Assembly (NCBI GenBank): GCA_904386005.1
Contig: CAJFKR010000004.1
Coordinates: 1 to 64,000 of the forward strand
DNA length: 64,000 bases
Direction of reading: 5' to 3'
Origin: Candidatus Flemingiibacterium merdigallinarum
Lineage (GTDB): Bacteria > Bacillota > Clostridia > Oscillospirales > CAG-272
Both the position numbers and the translations under genes were made by a program. How positions within the stretch are numbered: the stretch's first letter is position 1; the number at the start of each line of letters is the position of its first letter. Below the pieces are notes generated by a model. That model had not been told where the DNA came from, did no database searches, and saw only the letters and a list, made by a program, of their open reading frames with translations. Shown here piece by piece: positions 1 through 9,166 of the stretch.

Positions 1-65
1 TGATAACTTAATTATACCGCAAAATCGGAGAAAAATCAGTTGTATTTCTGTTAATAAAGCACCGT

Positions 66-97
66 GCCGATTGACTTTTTCGACTTTTTCAATCGGC
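66..97 (+). promoter_or_regulatory. Inverted repeat upstream of the first solute-binding protein
   Basis: GCCGATTGA (66-74) and TCAATCGGC (89-97) form a perfect 9-bp stem around a pyrimidine-rich 14-nt loop. It lies 35 nt before the start codon and is followed by the AAGGAGG ribosome site near 117-123. It could be an operator or a leader hairpin. I see no convincing promoter hexamer pair next to it, so the role is inferred only from position. Confidence 0.4.
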
Positions 98-131
98 TAA
101 ATAGCGATTCATATCAAGGAGGTAATGCCCA

Positions 132-1613
132 ATGCAAAGTCACAGAAATATTCTCTGCCACACGCTGATATTCACGTTGTTGTCCGGAATTCTAACCGCC
201 TGCGGTAATGCTGCAAATACCGACATTACCCAGACTGAATCAGCTGCCGCCGAACCGGATGAAACGACTGCCGGCGTCATTAATTGGGAATCGTCCGGAC
301 TCGAACGGGTCGATTACGGCGGTATTGACTTTACAATCTTCGCAAACAAGGATTCGTATGACAACACCTGGCATAAGCTCGACGTCGCCGAATTGAACGG
401 CGATTCGCTGAATGACGCGATATTCAACCGCAACCGCAAAATCGAGGAGCTGTATAATATCAATATATCGGTCATTGAATCGTCGACATTTGCCAACGAC
501 GCTAAAAATTCGATTGCCGCCGGAGACAACGCGTATTCGCTTTTCTTCGCGCAGCTGACACAGCTGGTTCCGCTCTCGCAGGAAGGTATGCTTACAAATT
601 TTTATGACGTCAATAACCTTTCGCTTGACAACGAATGGTGGGATCAGAACCTTATCGAGGGGTTGACTTACAGAGATTCGCTGTACGTGCTGAACGGCGA
701 CGTTTCGCCATCGGCTGACACGCGCATATTCGTGATTCTGTTCAACAAGGATATGTGCGATGAGCTGAATCTCGAATATCCGTATCAGTATGTGCTCGAC
801 GGAAGCTGGACGGTTGACCGGCTTAACGAGTATATAACCAATGTCAACCATGACGTCAACGGCGACGCTGTTATGGACTATGACGACCGCTGGGGCTTCT
901 TTACCGAATACGGCGTGTCATATATGATGTTCTTTGCCGGCGGCGGTAAAATCACCGAAAAAACGGAGGACGGCGGACTTCGGCTTGCCTTTAATCACGA
1001 AAAGGGAATAAACATGGCGCAGAAAGCGATAGACATTGCGCTGGACGCGTCTAAAACCTGTATGGCAAATCCATATGTCGTCGAAAACGGCAACTCCTGG
1101 CCGGCAGCGACCGCGTGGTTCGCAAACGGCGGCGCGCTCTTCCGTTCGACCGCGCTCGAACCTGTGCCGCGCGACATACGTACTCTCGAAGTCAACTTCG
1201 GAATACTTCCGTTCCCTAAGATGAGCGACGATCAGGAGCGTTATTATTCGCTGCCGGCAGTGCTTTGCAATGTTATAAGCATCCCTGTGACTGCCGATTC
1301 GGATATGGCGGGACTGATACTCGAGGCGCTCTGCGTCGAATCGGTCGGCAGCGTCAAGCCGGCGTTTTATGACACTCTGCTCAACGGCAAAATCGTACGC
1401 GACGACGATTCAAAGGAAATGCTCGACATAATATTCGACAGCAAGGTATATGATATCGGTCTTTATGCGAACATCATGAATTTCAAAGTCACGTTTGAAA
1501 ATATGGTAAAGGATAAAAAGAGCGATGTCGCGTCACTGTTTGCGTCAAATTATGAATCCGCACAGGCGCAGCTCGAAAAATTGTGCGAGCAGTATGACGA
1601 GCTGCTTGAATAA
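132..1613 (+). CDS. Extracellular solute-binding lipoprotein (paralog 1 of 4)
   Basis: A 493-residue protein with an N-terminal signal ending in a lipobox (LTAC, Cys24), so it is probably a membrane-anchored lipoprotein outside the cell. A Ser/Thr/Glu-rich linker follows. The body has the block set shared by the four paralogs in this window: an LNDAIFNRNRKIEE segment, a WWDQ motif, a Ca-loop-like DVNGD segment, and an ILPFPKM block near residue 360. The fold is inferred to be a sugar-type family 1 binding protein. The start is set by AAGGAGG 8 nt upstream. The next genes are a Gfo/Idh/MocA oxidoreductase and a GlcNAc-6-P deacetylase, which suggests an amino-sugar or related ligand. No permease or ATPase genes are nearby. 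Confidence 0.85.
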   Translation: MQSHRNILCHTLIFTLLSGILTACGNAANTDITQTESAAAEPDETTAGVINWESSGLERVDYGGIDFTIFANKDSYDNTWHKLDVAELNGDSLNDAIFNRNRKIEELYNINISVIESSTFANDAKNSIAAGDNAYSLFFAQLTQLVPLSQEGMLTNFYDVNNLSLDNEWWDQNLIEGLTYRDSLYVLNGDVSPSADTRIFVILFNKDMCDELNLEYPYQYVLDGSWTVDRLNEYITNVNHDVNGDAVMDYDDRWGFFTEYGVSYMMFFAGGGKITEKTEDGGLRLAFNHEKGINMAQKAIDIALDASKTCMANPYVVENGNSWPAATAWFANGGALFRSTALEPVPRDIRTLEVNFGILPFPKMSDDQERYYSLPAVLCNVISIPVTADSDMAGLILEALCVESVGSVKPAFYDTLLNGKIVRDDDSKEMLDIIFDSKVYDIGLYANIMNFKVTFENMVKDKKSDVASLFASNYESAQAQLEKLCEQYDELLE

Positions 1614-1636
1614 TTATATAATTATATAATTATATA
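1612..1636. repeat. AT-rich octamer tandem repeat
   Basis: Three consecutive copies of AATTATAT begin inside the stop codon of the preceding gene and lie 40 nt before the next start. It is probably a slippage product. No function is visible. Confidence 0.6.
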
Positions 1637-1675
1637 CAGTTATAAAATTACACAACCGACAAGGAGTGAAACAAA

Positions 1676-2743
1676 ATGCAACAAATGCGCATAGCAATAA
1701 TCGGACAGGGGCGCAGCGGACACGATATTCACAGCAAGTTCCTGTCAGGCGACGACTCGGGACGCTATAAGGTCATCGCCGTCGTCGATAAAATCGCCGA
1801 CCGGCGCGAGCGCGCGGCGGGCGAGTTCGGCTGCGACACTTATGAGGATTATCACGAGCTGTTTTCACGTGACGACATTGATATTGTCGTAAACTCGACA
1901 TTCTCGTTTGAACATTATCCGTTAACGCTCGACCTTTTGTCACATGGCTTTAACGTACTGGTTGAAAAGCCGTTCGCCATGAGATATGCGGACTGTAAGG
2001 ATATGATCGAAACCGCCGAGAAGCACAGCTGTAAGCTGTTCGTGTTCCAGCAGTCGCGCTTCGCGCCCTACTATACGAAGATACGCGAGGTCGTCGACTC
2101 GGGAGTCCTCGGACGAATTGTGCAGATATCGATTCGCTTCGGCGGCTTCTCGCGCCGCTGGGACTGGCAGACCTCACAGCGTTTCGGCGGCGGCAGCCTC
2201 TACAACACCGGACCTCACCCGCTCGATCAAGCGCTCGACCTGCTGGGCTTCGACGAAAATGTGCGGCTAATCTACTCAAAGTTCGACAAGCTTAATGTCT
2301 CGGGAGACGCCGAGGACTATGTAAAGCTGCTCGTGACCGCTCCGAACAAGCCGCTCATCGATATCGAAATTTCGAGCTGCGACGCGTATGTGCCGTTTGT
2401 CTACCACATCCAAGCCGAGCACGGCTCACTCAAGGCTTCGATGACGAATATCGACTACAAGTACTACATTCCGGCAGACGAGCCTGCGCGCCCGCTGATA
2501 CTCGAACCGCTCCGCGGAGACAAGGGACAGCCGATATACTGCTCCGAGAAGCTCACTTGGCACGAGGAGAACATCAAAATCGAGGGCAGCGCGTTCGACG
2601 TCGGCACGTCGCGTTACTACGACATGGTATATCGCTGCCTGTTTGAGGGACGCAAGCCGGAGATCGAGCCGTGGCAGTCAATGCTCCAGATTAAGCTGTC
2701 CGAGCAGGCTCACATCGACAATCCGCTGCCGATACTCTTTTGA
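1676..2743 (+). CDS. Gfo/Idh/MocA family NAD(P)-dependent oxidoreductase
   Basis: A 355-residue cytoplasmic protein. It starts with a Rossmann dinucleotide-binding segment (IIGQGRSGHDI) and carries the family EKP motif (VEKPFAM, about residue 98) that contacts the nicotinamide and substrate. A C-terminal GFO/IDH alpha-beta domain contains a GGGSLYNTGPHPLDQ segment with the usual catalytic-region His. The family oxidises or epimerises sugars and sugar derivatives; the substrate cannot be read here. An AAGGAG site precedes the ATG by 9 nt. It lies 62 nt after the solute-binding protein and 39 nt before nagA, so the three are probably co-transcribed. Confidence 0.9.
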   Translation: MQQMRIAIIGQGRSGHDIHSKFLSGDDSGRYKVIAVVDKIADRRERAAGEFGCDTYEDYHELFSRDDIDIVVNSTFSFEHYPLTLDLLSHGFNVLVEKPFAMRYADCKDMIETAEKHSCKLFVFQQSRFAPYYTKIREVVDSGVLGRIVQISIRFGGFSRRWDWQTSQRFGGGSLYNTGPHPLDQALDLLGFDENVRLIYSKFDKLNVSGDAEDYVKLLVTAPNKPLIDIEISSCDAYVPFVYHIQAEHGSLKASMTNIDYKYYIPADEPARPLILEPLRGDKGQPIYCSEKLTWHEENIKIEGSAFDVGTSRYYDMVYRCLFEGRKPEIEPWQSMLQIKLSEQAHIDNPLPILF

Positions 2744-2782
2744 CTCGGTCGACGAGTGACAGCGGTAATACAGATATAGCAT

Positions 2783-3940
2783 ATGATAACAAAAATCATC
2801 AACGCGCGTGTGGTTGACGGCGGTAGGATATCCGACGACCCGATTTGCTTTGACGACAGGATACTGCCACAGGGCAGCTTCGCCGAGCGGATAATCGACG
2901 CGGGCGGTCAGTTCGTCAGCGCGGGCTTCATCGACCTGCACCTGCACGGCGGCGATGGATATGACTTCATGGACGGCAGCGACGAGGCGTTTCGGCGTAT
3001 AGCGGCGTTCCACGCGCGTCACGGCACGACCGCGATGTGTCCGACGACGCTGTCGGGCGACCTCGACGAGACGCTCGAGGTGATCGAAGCGTACAAGCGG
3101 GTCAAAACCGAAGCGCAGACCAAGGTCACCGGCTCTGATTTCATCGGTCTGCACCTCGAGGGACCCTATTTCGCCTACTCGCAGCGGGGCGCGCAGGACC
3201 CGAAGTACATACACCCGCCGCGGCCTGACGAATATATACGCCTGCTCGACGCCTGCCCGGACATCGTGCGTTGGAGCGCCGCGCCCGAGCTCGACTCAGG
3301 CTGGGAGTTCGTCGGTGAGCTGAAGCGGCGGGGAATTCTGGCGAGCGCGGGTCACACCGACGCCGACTGCCGTCAGATGCTCGAAGCCGCAAGGCAGGGC
3401 TACACGCACATGACGCACCTCTACTCCGGAATGAAGGGCGTCGAGCGGATAGCCGGTATACGCGTAGCCGGAGCGGTCGAGGGGGCGTTCCTCTGCGACG
3501 ACATCACGGTCGAGGTGATAGCCGACGGTATGCACCTGCCGCACGAGATCTTGGCTCTGGTATACAAAATCAAAGGCGCAGATCGGACCGCGCTGATCAC
3601 CGACGCTATGCGCGGAGCGGGACTGCCCGACGGCTCGGAGACTCTGCTCGGCAGCAAGCAAAACGGACAGCCGGCGATAATCGAGCAGGGAGTGGCGTGG
3701 CTGCCGACGCGCGACGCGTTCGCGGGCAGCGTCGCTACGACCGACCGATTGGTGCGGAACATACTCGCCTCCGGTATAACGCTCACCGACGCGGTAAAAA
3801 TGGCGTCCGAGACTCCGGCGAAGCTGATCGGCTGTCGGAACAAGGGCAGACTCGAGGTCGGCTATGACGCGGACATTGTGATGTTCGACGAAGAAGTCAA
3901 GGTAAGTCGGGTATTTATACGCGGCGAGGAGCTCTTATAA
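2783..3940 (+). CDS. nagA: N-acetylglucosamine-6-phosphate deacetylase
   Basis: A 385-residue amidohydrolase, the usual NagA length. The family removes acetyl from GlcNAc-6-phosphate in the cytoplasm to give glucosamine-6-phosphate. Visible motifs in order: the metal-site HxH (DLHLHGG), LHLEGPY with the metal-binding Glu, SAGHTDA, THLYSGM (usually HLFNAM), VIADGMHL, and ITDAM with the catalytic Asp. No good Shine-Dalgarno sequence precedes the ATG, so translation may depend on the upstream gene. No nagB deaminase lies beside it. The divergent HLYSGM block leaves room for another N-acetylated sugar phosphate. Confidence 0.9.
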   Translation: MITKIINARVVDGGRISDDPICFDDRILPQGSFAERIIDAGGQFVSAGFIDLHLHGGDGYDFMDGSDEAFRRIAAFHARHGTTAMCPTTLSGDLDETLEVIEAYKRVKTEAQTKVTGSDFIGLHLEGPYFAYSQRGAQDPKYIHPPRPDEYIRLLDACPDIVRWSAAPELDSGWEFVGELKRRGILASAGHTDADCRQMLEAARQGYTHMTHLYSGMKGVERIAGIRVAGAVEGAFLCDDITVEVIADGMHLPHEILALVYKIKGADRTALITDAMRGAGLPDGSETLLGSKQNGQPAIIEQGVAWLPTRDAFAGSVATTDRLVRNILASGITLTDAVKMASETPAKLIGCRNKGRLEVGYDADIVMFDEEVKVSRVFIRGEELL

Positions 3941-3951
3941 CAGAGTTATTA

Positions 3952-3990
3952 CGCGGCGGAGAATTGTTTTCCGCCGCGGTTTCTGTTTTT
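3952..3990 (+). terminator. Rho-independent terminator after nagA
   Basis: CGCGGCGGA (3952-3960) pairs with TCCGCCGCG (3970-3978) and is followed by GTTTCTGTTTTT. It closes the unit formed by the solute-binding protein, oxidoreductase and nagA. Confidence 0.85.
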
Positions 3991-4115
3991 GCCGTGTGGT
4001 ATTGCGGTTATTCAACACATCTGAATTGACTGCGGAATCTCGGGAGTCATGCAGTCTGTATCATCTTAGTTGCATGGACTATACGAGCAAAATTATTAAA
4101 AATTGTGTGTATGGG

Positions 4116-4144
4116 TTGAAATCTGGTTTAGTTTAGTGTATAAT
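4116..4144 (+). promoter_or_regulatory. Sigma-70-type promoter for the FAD oxidoreductase
   Basis: TTGAAA (4116-4121), a 17-bp spacer and TATAAT (4139-4144). It lies 60 nt before the start at 4204 and after the nagA terminator, so the oxidoreductase has its own promoter. Confidence 0.8.
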
Positions 4145-4203
4145 GTTATTGTAAAATTCATAAAACCTGATGTGGTTTTACAATTTTGAAAGGACACATT
4201 GCC

Positions 4204-5553
4204 ATGGAGCTGAATTACACAAAATCGATAGAGATAAAATATGACGTCGACGTATTCATCGCCGGCGGCGGACCTGCCGGAGTCGCGGCGGCGGTCAGCT
4301 GCGCGCGCGAGGGGCGGTCGGTATTCGTAGCCGAGAGCTTCTCGGCGTTCGGCGGCGCGGCGGTGACGATGCTGATACCGGCGTATATGTGCTTCGGCGA
4401 CGGAATCAACTTCTGCGCCGACGGAATCGGCAAGGAGATATTCGACCGGCTCAAGGTCGAGTCGCCCGAGCGCTACAAGCGCTTCTGCCCCAGCTCGATT
4501 CCGGTCGAGACGCTCAAGCTGATATACGACGATATGGTCGAAAAATCGGGCGCGAAGTACATATTCCACACGAATATAATCGACGCCGTGGTCGAGGACG
4601 GGCAGATAAAGTATGTTATCTGCGCCGCGAAAGGCTCGATATTCGCGGTCAAGGCGAAGATATACATAGACTGCACCGGCGATGGAGACCTCGCGGCTTA
4701 TGCCGGAGCCGACATCGAATACGGCGACGAGAACGGCAAGGTCATGGCGACGACTCTGTGCGGAATCTGGAGCGGAATCGACTGGACGCGCGTCCAGCGC
4801 CCGGACAGCCGAAATCTCGACGCGGCGTTCGCCGACAATGTATTCACGAATGAGGACAGACATCTTCCGGGTATGTGGTCGCTCGCCGACCAGACTAAGG
4901 ACGCGGACGGCAAGCCGGTGCCGAACGGTATCGGCGGCTCGAACGCCGGACACATCTACGACATCAACGGCTGCGACGCGGCGTCGCTGACCGAGGGCAT
5001 CGTCAAGGCGAGACGTCAGCTGCTCGAATACCGCAAATACTACCGCGAGTATCTCACCGGCTACGAGGACATGGAGCTTGTATATTCGGCCTCCTATCTC
5101 GGAATCCGCGAGAGCCGCCGCGTGGTCTGCGACTTGCGACTCGAGGTCGACACCTTCCAGAACAAGTCGTCGTTTGACGACGAAATCGGTCGCTACTGCT
5201 ACCCGATCGACATCCACTCTCCGACCAACGACAAGGCGGGCTACGAGAAATTCCACTCGGAGCACTCATCTATGCGCTTAAAGCAGGGCGAGAACTACGG
5301 AATCCCCTACCGCTCGCTCGCGGTCAAGGGTATACGCAATCTGCTGTGCGCCGGACGCTGCATCAGTACCGATCGCTATATGCAGTCGTCGGTCAGAGTC
5401 ATGCCGGGCTGCTACATCACCGGTCAGGCTGCCGGAATCGCGGCGGCGGTACAGTGCGACGCGCACAGCGACGATATACACAATGTCGACATTCACGAGG
5501 TGCAGAAGCGGCTGCACAAGCTCGGCGCGTATCTGCCGAACTACAAGGCGTGA
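4204..5553 (+). CDS. FAD-dependent oxidoreductase (FAD_oxidored family)
   Basis: A 449-residue flavoprotein. The N-terminal FAD-binding Rossmann motif is IAGGGPAGVAAA, followed by a SVFVAE strand end. A DCTGDGDLAAYAG motif near residue 160 is typical of the FAD_oxidored family found in carbohydrate-degradation clusters. The C-terminal FAD segment ends with MPGCYITGQAAGIAAA. The start is ATG 4204, after GAAAGGACA; a TTG 18 nt upstream in frame sits on top of that ribosome site and is unlikely. It is monocistronic, with its own promoter and terminator. The substrate is unknown; a redox step on a released sugar or uronate is an inference from its neighbours. Confidence 0.85.
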   Translation: MELNYTKSIEIKYDVDVFIAGGGPAGVAAAVSCAREGRSVFVAESFSAFGGAAVTMLIPAYMCFGDGINFCADGIGKEIFDRLKVESPERYKRFCPSSIPVETLKLIYDDMVEKSGAKYIFHTNIIDAVVEDGQIKYVICAAKGSIFAVKAKIYIDCTGDGDLAAYAGADIEYGDENGKVMATTLCGIWSGIDWTRVQRPDSRNLDAAFADNVFTNEDRHLPGMWSLADQTKDADGKPVPNGIGGSNAGHIYDINGCDAASLTEGIVKARRQLLEYRKYYREYLTGYEDMELVYSASYLGIRESRRVVCDLRLEVDTFQNKSSFDDEIGRYCYPIDIHSPTNDKAGYEKFHSEHSSMRLKQGENYGIPYRSLAVKGIRNLLCAGRCISTDRYMQSSVRVMPGCYITGQAAGIAAAVQCDAHSDDIHNVDIHEVQKRLHKLGAYLPNYKA

Positions 5554-5620
5554 CTTTTGAAGCAGATATCATTATAATTTAATAATCATCTGCCGCAAAT
5601 TTACAGCATAATATTTATTT

Positions 5621-5649
5621 GGAGCTCCTTTTTAAGGAGCTCCATTTTT
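5621..5649 (+). terminator. Terminator after the FAD oxidoreductase
   Basis: GGAGCTCCTT (5621-5630) and AAGGAGCTCC (5634-5643) form a perfect 10-bp stem with a TTT loop, followed by ATTTTTAT. Confidence 0.9.
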
Positions 5650-5771
5650 ATGTTAGCTGAATATTGCGGTTTTGCGTCAGTTGTTAGGAGCTTAAATATA
5701 TGCTGCGAACAGCCGCACTGTTCACAAATAGTTAACCAATTGACAGAGGAGGTGTGATATAATGTTATATA

Positions 5772-5803
5772 CAAGATGTTAACACATTGATAACATTATC
5801 TTG
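5772..5803 (+). promoter_or_regulatory. Interrupted inverted repeat before solute-binding protein 2
   Basis: CAAGATGTTA (5772-5781) pairs with TAACATTATCTTG (5791-5803) with a three-base bulge. It sits between a promoter-like region and the GAAAGAGGGG ribosome site. TTGACA (5740-5745) and TATAAT (5758-5763) are present but only 12 bp apart, so the promoter assignment is doubtful. Operator or leader hairpin is possible. Confidence 0.4.
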
Positions 5804-5821
5804 GAAAGAGGGGATCCGAAA

Positions 5822-7312
5822 ATGAAAAAGCACCGATACACATCACTGCTGCCCGCGATATTGTTGCTCGCAATCGCAAGTTCTTCCTGTGCGCAGGAGT
5901 CGGATGACAGCGGCTCGACCGATACGACCGCGACCGCGTCCGAAGTCAGTGACACCGAGGAGCTGTCCGAGCTTGAAGCCCGCGCGCTGATAGCCGACGA
6001 CCTGCCCGAAAAGGACTACGACGGTATGCAGTTCCGCATATCGACAAAGAAAGGCACGCTGTACGAAATCGACACCGAGGAGACCGACGGCGATATCCTC
6101 AACGACGCGCTGTATGAGCGCAATCAGCGGATTGAGGAGCGTTTCAATATCGAAATTGTCCCTGTCATAACCGACAGCGCGGACGGATACGAACACGTGA
6201 ACTCGGTCAGACAGAGCATTATGGCTGCCGACGACGCGTTCGACCTTGCCGCGACATATGTGTTTACGACCGGTCCGCTCGTCACCGAGGGCTGTTTTCT
6301 GAACTGGCTGAATATGCCGCATACCGATCTGTCGAAGCCCTGGTGGATCAACGGTATCAACGAGAAATTCCAGGTCGGCGACGCTATCTACACCGCGGTC
6401 GGCGACACTTGCCTGTCGACCCTGAAGCTGACCTACGGCGTGTTCTTTAACCGCACGATAGGCGAGGACTACGGCTACACCGAGACGATCTACGACACGA
6501 TTCGAAACGGTGAATGGATCATCGACAAATTCATCGAGATGACCCGCGACGTCTACTCGGACGTGAACGGAGACACGGTGCGCGACTCGGGCGACTTCTA
6601 TGGCTTCACCGCCGAGAAGTACACGAACCTTGACGTCTACCCGTTCGCGTTCGACATCTCGATAATCTCGGCTGACAAGAACGGCGTGCCGCAGCTGACG
6701 CTGAACACGCCCAAGACCATCGAGGCGGTCGAAAAGATAAACCAGCTCTACTGGGGCGGCGAGGGCTCGTATATCCCCGAGGACGCCGGCTCTCCTATAA
6801 CAATGTTCAAGGACGGCAACGCGCTGTTCACGACGACATATCTTGAAAACGCGTTCTCGACCTTCCGCGTCATGAACGACGACTACAGCATTCTGCCCTA
6901 TCCGAAGTGGGACGAGAGTCAGGAAAAATACATGACCGGAGCCATGGACAATTACTCGGTGCTCGGCATACCGGTGACTGTGTCCGACCCGGAGATGGTG
7001 TCGATCATAACCGAGGCTATGAATATCGAGTCCTACAAGACGCTCTACCCGACCTACTACAAGCAGGCACTGCAGGACAAATTCTCGCGCGACGAGGAGT
7101 CGATCGAAATGATCGACCTGCTCATCTCGGGCAGGAACTTCGACTTCTGCACACTGTTCTCGTCGAACATACCCGGAATGCCGTGGATGTTCCGGACGCT
7201 CGTCGCGGCAAATTCGAACGATTTCGCCAGCACCTACGCGTCAAGCGAGGCGGCGGCGCAGTTGGAGCTTGACAAGATACTCGAAGCCTATGAAAAGAAC
7301 GCGGACAATTGA
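5822..7312 (+). CDS. Extracellular solute-binding lipoprotein (paralog 2 of 4)
   Basis: A 496-residue lipoprotein: signal peptide with Cys23 lipobox (ASSSC), a Ser/Thr/Asp-rich linker, then the paralog block set: LNDALYERNQRIEE, PWWINGI, SDVNGDTVRDSGDFYGF, SILPYPKWDESQEKY (about residue 360) and SRDEESIEMIDLL. The ATG at 5822 follows a GAGGGG ribosome site; the upstream in-frame TTG at 5801 would put extra charged residues before the signal. It is followed 7 nt later by a DUF4091 lipoprotein, so the binding protein and a glycosidase-like protein form one unit. Without permease genes the transport partner is unknown. Confidence 0.85.
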   Translation: MKKHRYTSLLPAILLLAIASSSCAQESDDSGSTDTTATASEVSDTEELSELEARALIADDLPEKDYDGMQFRISTKKGTLYEIDTEETDGDILNDALYERNQRIEERFNIEIVPVITDSADGYEHVNSVRQSIMAADDAFDLAATYVFTTGPLVTEGCFLNWLNMPHTDLSKPWWINGINEKFQVGDAIYTAVGDTCLSTLKLTYGVFFNRTIGEDYGYTETIYDTIRNGEWIIDKFIEMTRDVYSDVNGDTVRDSGDFYGFTAEKYTNLDVYPFAFDISIISADKNGVPQLTLNTPKTIEAVEKINQLYWGGEGSYIPEDAGSPITMFKDGNALFTTTYLENAFSTFRVMNDDYSILPYPKWDESQEKYMTGAMDNYSVLGIPVTVSDPEMVSIITEAMNIESYKTLYPTYYKQALQDKFSRDEESIEMIDLLISGRNFDFCTLFSSNIPGMPWMFRTLVAANSNDFASTYASSEAAAQLELDKILEAYEKNADN

Positions 7313-7319
7313 TTATTTT

Positions 7320-8975
7320 ATGCGCGGTATAAAATATATGCTGCGCGGCATATTGACCGCCGCGCTCGCGTGTATATTTCTGTCGATGTCGGGCTGCGGC
7401 GGGGAGGCTGAAAATGATACCGTCACTGATGCCGATAGCGGCGGGAACGAGACGAATCAGATTTATGAGGAGGATGAGAAAATGAACAGTGTAAAAGGTT
7501 GGCTGTATAACGGCTATGACAAGCTGTCCGAGTCGGGCGAGCTGCCGCGGGACAGCGCTGATGTCTACAATCTGTATATGGCAAAGAACGAGGCGGAGGG
7601 CTGCCAGCTCGCGCTGTGTGCTGATAAGCGGTACGGCAGTCTTTCGCTCGAAGCGGCGTCGGACGACGGCGCACCCGAGCTGACAATATACAAGGAGTCG
7701 TTCGTCTCGGTCAAAGACGACTACCTGCCCGACGCGCTCGCGCCGTTCAGCGGTAAGCTGACGCTGCTCGCCGACCGCAACGCGGTTCTGTATCTGCGCT
7801 TTACGTCTGACAATGAGACTACTGCCGGAGACTACAGCTATAGCTTTACGCTGAAGGACAAGGACGAGGTGCTGTACAGCTGCACGGTCAACGTCCATGT
7901 CATGGACTTCGCGCTGCCCGATACGCTCTCCTGCGCGACCGCGGTCGGACTGTACAAGGATTCAATTGCGGCGAAGCACAATGTCAGCGACCCGGACGAG
8001 ATCGACCGGCTGTACAAGGCTTACTACGACCTGATGCTCGAATACAAGGTCACGGCCTACGACCTGCCTTACGACATACTCGACGAGCGCGCCGACGAAT
8101 ATATGAGCAATCCGCGTGTGACCTCGTTCCGCGTGCCGACCTGCGACGGCGACGACGCGCGGCTCGAGGCGATATACGATAAGCTCAAATCGAACCCCGA
8201 GTGGCTCGACAAGGCGTATTTCTACCCGCTCGACGAGCCGACGAGCCGCGAGATGCTCGACACGCTCGCGTCATTGTGCGAGCGGCTCAATAAAATCGCA
8301 CCCGAGGTCAAGGTCTGCACGCCCTTCTTCCGCAACATCGACTACGACAACAACACCGACCAGATCGGATTCATGACCGGCAAGACGACGTTATGGTGTC
8401 CGAAGAGCTATATGTATGTGACGTCGAATGTCTACTCGGAGGCGCAGCTCGAGAAGTACCCGTCGTACGGCGAGCGCATGGCAGAGCGCAAGGCGGCGGG
8501 CGACAAGGTCTGGTGGTATGTCTGCTGGGAGCCGGGCGACCCGTACAACAATCTGTTTGTCGACCAGCTCGGGGTTCAGCACCGGATCCTGTTCTGGCAG
8601 CAATACGCGCACGACGTCGACGGCTTTCTTTACTGGGGCGCGAACTACTGGAACGGGACAAGCGACCCGTGGGGCGATATGGCTACGGTCAAGCAGCTCT
8701 CGCCCGACGTATACGGCGACGGTTCGCTGTTATACAACGGCAATATCGTCGGTGCGGACGGCGGATGTCCGTCGCTGCGGCTCGCGGCGATACGCGACGG
8801 AGTCGAAGACTTCGAGCTGCTCGCAATGGCGGCCAGACTGTACGGCGATGATTGGGTAGCCGAAAAGATCGCCGAAATCACGCCGTCGCTGACGCAATAC
8901 ACGACCGACAGCGCGCGCTTTGACGAGGTGCGCCGCTCGATATACGAAGCGGTCGAGACTGCTATGAAAAAGTAG
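7320..8975 (+). CDS. DUF4091-domain glycoside-hydrolase-like lipoprotein
   Basis: A 551-residue exported lipoprotein. Starting at ATG 7320 gives a signal peptide and lipobox (LSMSGC, Cys26). Longer in-frame starts at 7269 and 7290 lie inside the preceding gene and would spoil the signal. The body has a beta-rich N-terminal half, then a TIM-barrel-like region with YFYPLDEPTSREM, VWWYVCWEPGDPYNNLF and GFLYWGANYWN. It ends in the DUF4091 signature (LRLAAIRDGVEDFELLAM, about residues 495-515). The family is found in polysaccharide-degradation clusters and is poorly characterised. Acidic residues in DEP and EPGD are candidate catalytic groups by inference. Confidence 0.8.
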   Translation: MRGIKYMLRGILTAALACIFLSMSGCGGEAENDTVTDADSGGNETNQIYEEDEKMNSVKGWLYNGYDKLSESGELPRDSADVYNLYMAKNEAEGCQLALCADKRYGSLSLEAASDDGAPELTIYKESFVSVKDDYLPDALAPFSGKLTLLADRNAVLYLRFTSDNETTAGDYSYSFTLKDKDEVLYSCTVNVHVMDFALPDTLSCATAVGLYKDSIAAKHNVSDPDEIDRLYKAYYDLMLEYKVTAYDLPYDILDERADEYMSNPRVTSFRVPTCDGDDARLEAIYDKLKSNPEWLDKAYFYPLDEPTSREMLDTLASLCERLNKIAPEVKVCTPFFRNIDYDNNTDQIGFMTGKTTLWCPKSYMYVTSNVYSEAQLEKYPSYGERMAERKAAGDKVWWYVCWEPGDPYNNLFVDQLGVQHRILFWQQYAHDVDGFLYWGANYWNGTSDPWGDMATVKQLSPDVYGDGSLLYNGNIVGADGGCPSLRLAAIRDGVEDFELLAMAARLYGDDWVAEKIAEITPSLTQYTTDSARFDEVRRSIYEAVETAMKK

Positions 8976-8983
8976 AGCTTTCG

Positions 8984-9017
8984 GGAGTGCGCAAAATACC
9001 GCGCACTCCTAATTTTT
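8984..9017 (+). terminator. Terminator after the DUF4091 gene
   Basis: GGAGTGCGC (8984-8992) and GCGCACTCC (9001-9009) form a 9-bp stem followed by TAATTTTTTATT. It ends the solute-binding/DUF4091 unit. Confidence 0.9.
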
Positions 9018-9079
9018 TATTGTATTAATTTTAATAAATCGGGAACAAAAGGGCGAGGTGACACGTCTTATATGTAAAA

Positions 9080-9109
9080 AGCTCCGATTCACACTGGCGT
9101 ATCGGAGCT
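9080..9109 (+). repeat. Inverted repeat in a 5' leader
   Basis: AGCTCCGAT (9080-9088) and ATCGGAGCT (9101-9109) form a 9-bp stem. There is no T run, so it is not a standard terminator. It precedes the 9167 gene by 57 nt and may be a leader hairpin. Confidence 0.35.
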
Positions 9110-9166
9110 GGTATGGCAGACAGTCGAAAGTCTCAAATCGATTTTGCTAATGACGGAGGGATTGAC

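Noticed and set aside
132-7312. Complete ABC sugar transporter with the lipoproteins
   Set aside because: No membrane permease or ATPase gene was found in the 64 kb.
9080-9109. Terminator at the AGCTCCGAT inverted repeat
   Set aside because: No T run follows on either strand; kept only as an inverted repeat.
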